Origin: Takakia lepidozioides
Lineage: Eukaryota; Streptophyta; Takakiopsida; Takakiales; Takakiaceae
Assembly: GCA_030704615.1 (NCBI GenBank)
Contig: CM060731.1
Span: 55,966,756 to 56,030,755, forward strand
Direction of reading: 5' to 3'
DNA: 64,000 nt
The translations under genes and the position numbers were made by a program. A model generated the notes under the pieces. That model did no database searches and had not been told where the DNA came from. It saw only the letters and a program-made list of their open reading frames with translations. Shown piece after piece: positions 55,552 through 64,000 of the stretch; the first letter of the stretch is position 1, and every line of letters starts with the position of its first letter.

Positions 55552-56682
55552 TTAGTTTGTCGGCCACTTCTCCTGTCCAGGAGGCTGGAGAGCTACCCAC
55601 ACACCAGTATCAGCACCTAGATCAACGGGCTGGGGTGTGCTGGGTAGAGCCAGCCCCGCAGCCTTCGCGTTTATCACCATCTCTGTTAAAGTAAGCGGGG
55701 GAGTATAACTGTTGACAACGATGCTCTCGTCTTGCGATCGACCTGAGAGGGCGCGGTGCAGTATGCTGACGTATGCATTCACCGCAACCTTCGAAACAGA
55801 ATACGTTGGTGTATATGTGGGCCAACCCTTTCCCTTCACCGACCCAGTACTCACATCTTGGAGATACTCACCAATGAACTTGTTGACGGTGGCTTCTTGG
55901 ATGTGTTCACCATCGGCCAACTCTTCACGAAACTTGTTTTCCACGAACTGAGGCAGTCAAAGAAACAATGTTGCACGAAACTCAGCCGCTGTACTACTGC
56001 AAGACAGGGATGAGGAGACAAAACTACAGCATGCTCCAGGCAAAGTTGAATAGACGTGTCACGACTGATATACACACACAACTCTCAAATAGCTCCTGTA
56101 TTGACAGACCTCAAGTAAAAGGTTTACTAGTTACTCTTCTCCAGAAGAATACCCATATGACGGAGAAAAGAGACAATGTGTCTGAGAGGAGACCTGCAAT
56201 CGGCCAAGTCCCGAGGAAACCATCACAATGCGCGCACCAGCCTTAGTGTGTCGTAAAAGAGGGAGCAATGCTTCTGTTACACGCTTCACACCATCATAGT
56301 TGGTGCTTATAACCTCTTTTGCATCCGCTACACTCATAGGGTCGACCTTCCCGATCGCAGCATTATTTACCTGCCCACGAGAAAATGCACCAGTTTGTCA
56401 ATTTCCAACAAAAGACCCCCTAACTTCCTGAGTTAATGTCATGTGGCTCGCGTCTGTCTGTGTAAGAGTCGATCTTCATGTCTGCCTGGATCTTTCACAG
56501 TATGAGGGAGAATTAAACACTCTCTAAATTGGGGAATTCTCCCGAAACTAACCACGACGTTCATCGCGCGCAGTCAGAACCAGAGTGATCCCATGTTTTG
56601 CCAATTGGCGTGCAATCTCCAAGCCTATGCCCTTGTTGGCCCCCGTCACCACTGCCACTGTGTCCTTCGACCACCATCTCAT
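55552..56682 (-). pseudogene. short-chain dehydrogenase/reductase, exon missing
   Basis: Three exons are visible. Exon 1 (56682-56553) encodes the NAD(P)-binding start with TGANKGIG (TGxxxGxG) and VLTARDERR, ending in a GT donor. A second (56370-56194) starts VNNAAIGKVDPMSV and includes RIVMVSSGLGRL (catalytic Ser). The last (55947-55552) holds YSVSK (YxxxK catalytic pair), VNSYTPP and the C-terminus GADTGVWVAL, with stop at 55552. The family is carbonyl-reductase-like SDR, reducing carbonyls with NADPH. The exon expected between the first two (about 45 residues with the LDVTD motif) is absent from the 182-bp interval, and splicing exon 1 directly to the next shifts the frame. It may be a pseudogene or have a deletion in the assembly. 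Confidence 0.75.
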
Positions 56683-57860
56683 TCTGCATGCATACGAAGA
56701 AGCCAGATCATATATGTGGTCGATGTTCGATGTATTTGAAATGTAGCTCTGACCCAGTTACTTGATTCTTAAATGCAATTCAACATGGGGAAGCATTGTA
56801 GCGTGGGGAGGAGTATCGTACATGTTGAACAACAGAGCTGACATCTGATCATCCTCAATTTATATTCCTCCCAACAGAATTGATGGAGGGTGCAAAATCT
56901 TATTTCCAACAGAACTAGGTACCGCACTGTATCCCAACTATCATTGATCACAAAAGTGCGTCATGTAAGCTCAGTGCACAAAATAATCTACCGTCCGATG
57001 AATCAAATGATTGATGACAATGCGTAATCCCTATGAATCTGGGTGCCATTCTGTCAAATCAATAACAATCTATGACAAAATTCCTACTGTACTTGTACAT
57101 ACAATTAAAATGACCCCCACCTGCACTCCTGAGACTCATTTCACTCAAACATCACATGAGCACAACAGTCTCGACTGACTTCTCTGAACATCCCCAATCT
57201 AATCTCTAAATCGAATCCATGTAAAACCACAATCTCAACACACTACAGACAGCCAAAACATGGAGTTAAATGCAATCGAAAGTCGCCTACTCAAGGCGAC
57301 GCTGTGAAGCGGGATGAGAGTCGCAGACTGGGTAACTGAATCCATAGCTTCCGCCCCCGTTATCAGTATTTCCAAGTTGCTAATTGCTTTGCTTGCCCCT
57401 TGTTTGGCTGCACTCTACACTCCCCTCTTCTCTCCATATGTACCAAGACCGTAGTGTCTCAGTGTCGAGAGGGTCCTAACTTCCTGTTAAGGCGAGCTTG
57501 CCGTGCACTCCAGTGTAAGAGAAGTTGCCAGGGTTGCTTCCGGATTCCGGACCCATGGTCAAGTCCAATCGTCATGCTACTCTCAATAATAACAAGCTCT
57601 CTTGCTTTGGCAAAACATAAGAGGAAGGTGAGAGAGGGGCATGACACACCAATCGGTGCCTTGACACGGTGTAAGGTCCTTTGACCACATTTTCTCCATT
57701 GACTTCAACATGATGCAAAGTCTCTCTCTACAAGAGAGCCAATAAAGGGTCCCAAATTGGGCTATTCCTTCTCCAACCCTCCTTCTCCAATCCATAAACT
57801 AAGGCCTTGGGCTTAATCACGACGCATGTCTCTTCCCTTCCCCATGCAGATTGCGTCTTA
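56683..57860. other. no gene recognised; SDR upstream region
   Basis: Would hold the promoter of the dehydrogenase gene. I see no clear motif and no other frame worth calling. Confidence 0.3.
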
Positions 57861-58471
57861 ATTTTGCATGCTCCCACGCCGTCCCTGTCACCTTTTGACG
57901 GCGCTCTCCAAGCTGCAGTCCCGCGCTCTGTATGCTCTTGCGATCTTTTGGAATTCCTCTCCTCTTAGTTTTCTGTGCCCGCCTGCAACCCTCCTACCCC
58001 TGCTGTCAGGCCCGCTCTGCTGCCTTCCTTTATCTCGCCGCCCTTGTTCTATCTCTGTTTATATACCCTTTGCTCCTGATCCCTGCTGCTGCCGATCTGT
58101 CTCACCTGCGCATTAGGTGCGCCGCCCCCACCTTCGTGCGTCGTTCTCCACCCCGCCTGCAGCGTTTATGGTCCTCTTCTGCTTGGGTGTAGTTTCTGCC
58201 CCTCTCCTGCTTGGGTGGCCGCAGCGTGCTCTTTATTGCCCATTTCGGCTCCGCCTCAGGTCTATTCATTTCCCAGTGCTGCGGATCTTCAATTTGCTGC
58301 AGCGCTGGTCTCCAGCTCCCCCCTGGCTCTTGGATTCAGCTTCGGCTGGCCTGCTGGCGGCTTTCTCTTCTTAAGGTGACCTAGTCCCCATCCCTCGCCT
58401 CATCTCATTGTCTGTTCTCTGTCCCTTCCTTGGTAGCCGTTTGTTGTGTGTCTCGCCCACCCCAGTCTGCC
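57861..58471 (+). other. pyrimidine-rich leader of LINE 2
   Basis: C/T-rich sequence preceding the LINE ORF1 start. Its left limit is a guess; I see no target duplication. Confidence 0.35.
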
Positions 58472-59809
58472 ATGGCCTCTCGCGGTGCTCCCCGCAAAAA
58501 ACGATCGGGCTCTGGGTCAAGTGTTCGTGGTAGAGGCAGCTGGATCCCCAGCGCATCAACTTCCAATCCGGCCCCTCCATTTTGGGTAAGGGTCCGGAAC
58601 CTAAGGCGGTCATGCATTCGGTGGACTTGGCCCCATGGGCTGAATTGGTTGCCCCAGATGCGAACTCGCAAGATGTCATTCCCATGGACATGGATTGTCT
58701 CAGAGCCCACTCAGAGAAGATGAAGCAGCACGGCATCCTAGTCCACTTCCCTGGGCGGCCCAAAGACAAAGAATGGGCTCGAAAGTGGGTGATCGAGCAT
58801 TTAGGAGCGGAAGGCTTACACACCATTTCTGCCACTCTATGGGAAGGGGGTTCTATACGATCAAGTTTGGTTCAAAGGAGGACGCTGATCGGGCACTGCA
58901 ATTCAACACCCGCAAATCCAGGTTTCGGGTACACTTCTTTCCATGGACACCGGCATGGGGGCACAAGGACTGTGCAACTTGCAAACCCCGTATCATTGCG
59001 CTCCCCTTCCTCCCTGACAACTATCTGGCGTCGCTCCCGGAAATTGGAGCCCACTTTGGCTCCTACATAGGCAGCCTTAACGTTTTTTATCCTATAGATG
59101 ATGCGGTGCTTAGCGTCGACCAGGACCCCTCCATTTTTGATGCTAACAGAGACAGTGGGGTGCCCAAAATCGTCGTTATGATGCCAGATGCTGCTAAGAT
59201 CGGATTGGCAATCAAGCTTCCTACGCTAGATGGATCATTCATCTCGATTCAAATACAGGAGGAGGTTCTGAGTATTATTTGCTATGGATGTAATGGTGAA
59301 GGACACGTCAAAGCAGACTGTCCTCACAAAGACAAAGGCGAGTCCAAACATGTGGAGATGGCCCCCGTTCCTGCTGCCGCACCTATGATCACCATCAGAG
59401 ATACCAGTCACCCGGAGTCTCCATCACGCTCCTTGAACACCAACACTGCTGCCGCCACGGCCTCTCTTCCTTCGCTGCACATGCTCCTTGATGGACGAGC
59501 CGCCAAACGGAAGAGGACAGGATCGCCCTCCGTGTCCTCTCCACCACCACGCCTTCGGCTGGTGCTGCTGCCTTGGGACCAGGGAAGCCCACCTCCTCAC
59601 CACCCCCCGCTGTGTTTGATTTCAGTCCTTTGTCCAACTCGCTAGAAGACCCTCTCATAAACCTTGCCACTAGGTGCTTGGAGCTCAGGTCCTTCGCCCA
59701 TGTCAGACTTAGTGATTGGACCCCGGACAGTGCGGTGCGCAGGAGCTTGGCGGTGGTAATTAAGGTCACACCTATCATCTATATGTGGTCTCATTACTGG
59801 ACCTGCTAA
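58472..59809 (+). pseudogene. LINE 2 ORF1 (RNA-binding protein), frameshifted
   Basis: ATG 58472 (MASRGAPRKKRSGSGS, basic). After frameshifts near 58590 and 58800 the conserved DUF4283-like body follows: HGILVHFPGRPKDKEWARKW, GRGFYTIKFGSKEDADRAL, FRVHFFPWTPAWG, HFGSYIGSLNVFYP. A CCHC zinc knuckle lies at 59280-59330 (CYGCNGEGHVKADC, intact CX2CX4HX4C). A Pro/Ser/Thr-rich tail runs to 59809 through a further shift. ORF1 proteins coat LINE RNA. It is related to the LINE at 41723-25475 but keeps a better zinc knuckle. Confidence 0.75.
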
Positions 59810-60362
59810 CCCCCCCTCCATACTCCTAACCAATGGGCCTGAGGGTTTAGAAGGAGCGTGGATCACATCCCATCATGCTACTTATTATTCTCCCTCCATG
59901 GAAGTTGAACTGGCGCTCAAGCTAGTTGGCACCATCATTGCAGAGCAGCCTTTCCACTTCCAGCTTTCCAATGACACCACGGTGCATTTTGGAGCATTAT
60001 GGGAAAACTGTGCAGATTTTGATTCGGCCTCCACTGTCCACACCCTTCTTGCGATTAGGTGCAGGGAGGACATCGTGAAGGATGCTGGAACGGCAAGAGC
60101 ATTCGACTGGCTCAGCAGGAAAGAACTCTTCAATGGAACAGCAGGGGGCTTTCCAAGGAGCAGCAATGTGCTTTTGGCGGGGTTTACATTGCTGAATGCC
60201 ATCATGGGGGTTGCCACTTCACCAGCCCCATTGCCCTCATCGCGTACAGCAGCAGAGGTTGTCATAGAAGGGCTTGTATGTTCAGGGGCAGATCTATGTT
60301 GCCCAGGGATTAGGAATGGCTCAAGTCTGAGCTCAGTTATGCTTGCCTATTGTGCTGTGTGA
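59810..60362 (+). CDS. open frame between LINE ORF1 and ORF2, 154 aa from ATG
   Basis: Frame open from about 59810; first ATG 59898 (MEVELALKLVGTIIAEQPFH), stop at 60362. Composition is protein-like with a Gly/Ala/Ser-rich second half. I do not recognise it. It could be the C-terminal extension of the LINE ORF1 protein, in frame after another shift, or unrelated sequence captured between the ORFs. Confidence 0.35.
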
Positions 60363-61077
60363 GTTCTCCATGGCATCATATTACACCTGACCTAATATAT
60401 GGCTTGTGGGGTTGGCTCTGGCAGGTTAATCCAGGACACACGTTGATGGATTTGCAGCAGTTTTTATTGGACGCACCTGAGACATGTTTTTACACATGTT
60501 ATGACCTTATAATGAATGCCTCTGGTGTGTGCTACCATTTGGCTGAATACCTTTAGATTGGTGACGTTGCTGATGTGGCTGCTGGGAGTTGTTCCTTGGA
60601 GATGGTCCCTGGTAAATACATGACCTCATTCTGAACCAATGTTACTGCAGTATATGTGATTTAACAGTTTTTGCCCAAATCAGGTAAGCATGTGGTCACA
60701 AAATAAGCAACCAAGATGGCGAGGCTCTCTCCGCTCTCTCCAACCACTATGGTAAGCAATGCTTACTCTGCTTACCCCATATCGCCCGGCTGTTTTCCCG
60801 TCATGTCCACCGTCTACTGTCAGCTCTGGCTATCATAGCATCTCTAAGATACCCTCTACTTGCTGGGCATTTTGCGAGGATTGAGACTAATCATAAAAGC
60901 CTTTGGAAAAATCTCCTAGCTGCCATTCGTTGGTTTTTAGGTTTTCAGTCTTGCTCTGCTGCTCTAGCTCTTCTTTGGGTAAAAAGAAAGGAAAAAAATG
61001 AAGGACTGGCCATCTGGGACAAACTCCCTTGGATCTTTCATCTTGCTCTCTCATGACAGAAATCTGGTCCAACTCCC
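60363..61077 (+). other. LINE 2 inter-ORF region
   Basis: No convincing frame; G/T-rich first half, then LINE-like sequence approaching ORF2. Confidence 0.35.
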
Positions 61078-62998
61078 ATGCTATCATTTCGAGAAAGCCT
61101 CTCGAGCCCTCTCTATAACTCTGATGTTATTAGATCTTGGAACATAAGGGGGATAGGGTCTGATACCACTGCCCCAAAAAGGTCCAGGCTTAAAAGATGG
61201 GCTGCTCCATTCCTATCTGACAACTCCATCATTTTCTTACAAGAGCATAAGCTTAGTGATGCTAAAATTGCCTCTCTTGGTCAGATGCTTTGGCCCTCTA
61301 ACCTGGCTTGGTGGAATAGAACTGTGGAGAGCTCGCACGGTGGAATGGCGGTGTTGATATCCCCAAATTTGGCCTCCCACATATCCAATGTGCATACCTG
61401 GAGGACTGGCAGAGCCCAATTTGGTCTGCTTACAATACCGGGTTCGGGTATTAAGATTGGCTTTGTTAATATTTACGCTCCTAATGTCTTGGCTGATAGG
61501 ATTGAATTTTGGCACATGCTGCAATCTAAAATCCTTCTTTATACGGATGTGGACCAATGGATTTTGGCTAGTGACTTCAATATGACGGACTGACCTATGG
61601 ATAGGCTTGATCTTCCTCCTCCAGCCTCTCACCTGAGGAGTATAATGCATGGGAGTCCATGTGCTTATCTGTTGGCCTCGTTGACATCTCCATTCCTGAG
61701 CCCTAACAATCTTTGTTTCACCTGGTCTAATTGCAGGTCCCCCCCTGATTTGGTTATGGCTAGGCTTGACAGGGTCTACTGCACATGTGGCATTGTGCCA
61801 TGGGCCAAGACCCCCCCCCTTGGGGCCGGTGTTACCTGATTTTGACCACTCTGAGATTAGCTCCCTCTTTTCTGCTCACTCTAGAACGAAGGGTAGAGGA
61901 TATTTTAAACTTAACCCTTCTATGTTTAAGTCCAAAGAAAGAGTGGATTTATTAGCGCAGGTCTGGTCTGCTGCTGGCAATGCATATGAATCACCCACGC
62001 TCAAATTCCTTGCTAAGCTGGAGGCAACTCGAGCCAGAGCTCAAGAGCTTTCTAGAGAGCTGGCTCTGGCCCTTTCGCAAAAAGAAAATCTCTCCTCAAG
62101 TGTCTTCGCCTTTGTCAGCAACTTCTAGAAGATAGAGATGAAGGGCCCTGTACTCTAGCCAACTATAATAAGGCTAAATTTAATCTATGGAGCTATAGGC
62201 AAGATAAGGAGAATTATTTGCGTCTTAAAGCTGGTGTCAACTGGTCCCGCAAGGGAGAGAAGATGACGAAGTACTTTTTGGTTAAAACTAAGCAAAGAAG
62301 ATTGGTATTTTCTATTGCCTCTCTCACCAGGCCTGATGGCTCTGTCTCCACTCCCAAAGAGATGGCCCAAACTGCTGAAATGCATTTTGCCTCTCTGTTC
62401 TCAAAAAGACCCAAATCTGTTGAAAGGGAGCAAGGTGCTCAATCCATTCTTCCTTCGGTCCCGACACTTCTAGATGATGTAGAAAAAAAGGACTTGTCTT
62501 CCCCTCTCACTGCGTCTGAGTTGGCCTATGCCTTATACTCCATCAAGCTTGGAAAAGCGCCAGGGCTAGATGACTACAGAGCGCTGAAATGCATTACAGT
62601 TTTAGTTTTATGACTTTGTAGTAATGGATATCACTAGATCCAATTGACCTTTTCAACGCATTATGGCAAACTATAGAGGAAGATTTTGTGGCTCTAACAA
62701 ATGATATCCAGGCAAAGGGTATAATGCCATCCCAAATGTCAGTGGGGCTGATAACTCTGATCTTTAAAAAAGAAGACGGGGATGCTGTCCAACTATCGTC
62801 CTATTACTGTTTTAAACACGACATACAAGATCATAGCGAAAGCTTTGGCTCTAAGGCTTCAACCTCTAAGGCTTCAACCAATTCTCTCCAGGATCATCAG
62901 ACCTGAACAAACGGGATTTCTAAAGGGCAGAATGATTTTAGATAACCTGCTCCTCTGGTTAATGAGGCCATGCACCCGAGCAACTTTTAGCAATTCTT
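61078..62998 (+). pseudogene. LINE 2 ORF2: endonuclease and RT N-terminus, broken
   Basis: ATG 61078. The endonuclease reads SWNIRG, FLQEHKL (catalytic Glu), VNIYAPN and ASDFNM (Ser in place of the usual Gly of GDFNM), then a TGA at 61591. In other frames follow FTWSNCRSP and ARLDRVY, a linker (61850-62125), and the RT fingers: VNWSRKGEKMTKYFLV, KLGKAPGLDDY (usually KAPGPDG), MSVGLITLIFKK, LSNYRPITVLNTTYKIIAKA and RPEQTGFLKGR. A 15-bp tandem duplication at about 62845-62874 repeats LRLQP. At least four shifts or stops. Confidence 0.8.
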
Positions 62999-64000
62999 AT
63001 GCTAGATTTCGAGAAAGCTTTTGATAACATTGATTGGGATTTTCTCCACAAGGTGTTGGACAAAATTGGTATGCCTGCTTCCTTCTCTAAGTGGATTCGC
63101 ATTCTACTAAGCTCAGCGTCGAGCAAGGTGGTGGTGAACGGAGCAATCTCCAAGCCTTTCGCTCTGCATAGATCTGTAAGGCAAGGCTGCCCCTTGGCCC
63201 CTTACCTTTTCCTTATTGTTGCTGATGCGTTGGGGCATTATCTGGAGGCTAGACAGGACATTGTGGGCCTTGCTGGGGGGAATGGCTCTTCTGTCAAACT
63301 TTCTATGTATGCAGACGACACCACTCTGCTCTTGAACAACGAGTGTCAAGGCAACATCTACAGGGCTCAAGAAGCATTGCAGCTCTTTTGCACCGCCTCT
63401 GGCCTAAAAGTGAACTGGAACAAGTCGGTTGGTCTCCTCACAGAGCTTCCTCCCAACTCCAACAAAAGGCATGTCCCTCAATGGGGACAAAATCTTGGAT
63501 TGAGATGGCTTAGACCTGGAGAGACGCACACCCAGCTGGGATTCCAGGTTGGAATTGGTATAACTGAGGAGCAAAGATTTGAGCCCATCCTCCAAAGGCT
63601 GCGGAACAAGATCGCTTTCTGGAGCTCCGCGATGCTCTCCATAGCAGGTAGGGCGCTCGTCCTGAACCAAATTCTCCTTGCCTCAATATGGTTTGCAGCA
63701 TCGGTCTGGTCGCCTGGTTGTAAGCTGATTGCTAAAATTAAGGCCTTGATGAGGAACTTTCTATGGGGAGCCTCCCCCACATCTCCTTCCAAAAGAGCCT
63801 TAGTCTCCTGGTCCCATATGTGTAGGCCTAAAAAGGAAGGTGGCCTAGGGCTGATTGACCCCTCCCTTCAGATTAGTGCTCTTCTTGCGAAATGGATTCC
63901 CAGAACACTCCGACTAGGGGATAGTCCATGGTGCACTCTGGTCAGGGAACATCCCATAAGAACCACGCCATCTGGTTCTACGATGTGGATGCCCGCTCTG
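62999..64000 (+). CDS. LINE 2 reverse transcriptase, open to window end
   Basis: One uninterrupted frame of 334 codons that leaves the window. It begins MLDFEKAFDNIDWDF (RT motif with first catalytic Asp), then RQGCPLAPYLFLIVADAL, the active-site motif MYADDTTLLL at about 63307-63336 (YADD), GLKVNWNKS, and the thumb/connection region (LQRLRNKIAFWSSAMLSIAG, VLNQILLASIWFAAS, MRNFLWG, KKEGGLGLIDPS). This is the best preserved part of the element. It is a piece of the broken ORF2 protein, which copies LINE RNA at a nicked target. Confidence 0.85.
   Translation, partial: MLDFEKAFDNIDWDFLHKVLDKIGMPASFSKWIRILLSSASSKVVVNGAISKPFALHRSVRQGCPLAPYLFLIVADALGHYLEARQDIVGLAGGNGSSVKLSMYADDTTLLLNNECQGNIYRAQEALQLFCTASGLKVNWNKSVGLLTELPPNSNKRHVPQWGQNLGLRWLRPGETHTQLGFQVGIGITEEQRFEPILQRLRNKIAFWSSAMLSIAGRALVLNQILLASIWFAASVWSPGCKLIAKIKALMRNFLWGASPTSPSKRALVSWSHMCRPKKEGGLGLIDPSLQISALLAKWIPRTLRLGDSPWCTLVREHPIRTTPSGSTMWMPAL

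Overview
ORGANISM. This is nuclear DNA of a land plant, probably a seed-free one (fern, lycophyte or moss). The main evidence is an intron-free, 1027-residue DYW-type PPR gene whose PLS repeats are almost identical to one another. Around it are plant-type transposons: a hAT with a BED finger, a MULE with a SWIM finger, an APE/RT LINE, LTR elements and a TRIM primed by initiator-Met tRNA. I cannot name the species. Positions 6692-7191 are a 500-N assembly gap. Gene density is very low; only one long gene is clearly intact.

LAYOUT. (1) 1-6691: an orphan ORF on +, then a decayed Mutator-like transposase on -. Upstream of its start lies an array of GC palindromes spaced about 62 bp. (2) 7192-11362: two copies of one LTR retrotransposon family in opposite orientations. 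(3) 11.4-19.0 kb: mostly decayed sequence. It holds PPR fragments, an inverted pair of a 275-bp GC-rich repeat, and a 355-bp TRIM with intact target-site duplications whose two LTRs each contain a tRNA-like Pol III promoter. (4) 19586-22669 (-): the intact DYW PPR gene with its duplicated 5' and 3' flanks. (5) 25475-41723: a LINE on - split by a 12.9-kb hAT element (27279-40222). The insertion has an 8-bp target duplication, and the LINE reading frame rejoins exactly across it. The hAT carries 50-bp-phased palindrome arrays at both ends, a kinase-like cargo gene, a RING cargo gene, a 560-bp foldback, a kilobase-scale tandem repeat and a decayed hAT transposase. (6) 42.4-47.3 kb: tandem repeats, a CACTA-like end and AT-rich DNA. 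(7) 47.3-54.4 kb: duplicated, inverted and broken PPR copies, one carrying a tRNA-derived SINE insertion. (8) 55552-56682 (-): a short-chain dehydrogenase gene that appears to lack one internal exon. (9) 57.9-64.0 kb: a second LINE on +, running off the window with an open reverse-transcriptase frame.

HOW IT FITS TOGETHER. The window is a nested transposon neighbourhood in which one PPR family has been copied, inverted and broken repeatedly. The two most unusual signals are the TRIM whose LTRs carry a preferentially conserved tRNA-like sequence (16451-16805), and the giant hAT with phased palindromes at both ends plus kinase-like and RING cargo (27279-40222). Nearly all transposon ORFs carry frameshifts, several at or beside homopolymers, so some breaks could be consensus errors in the assembly.
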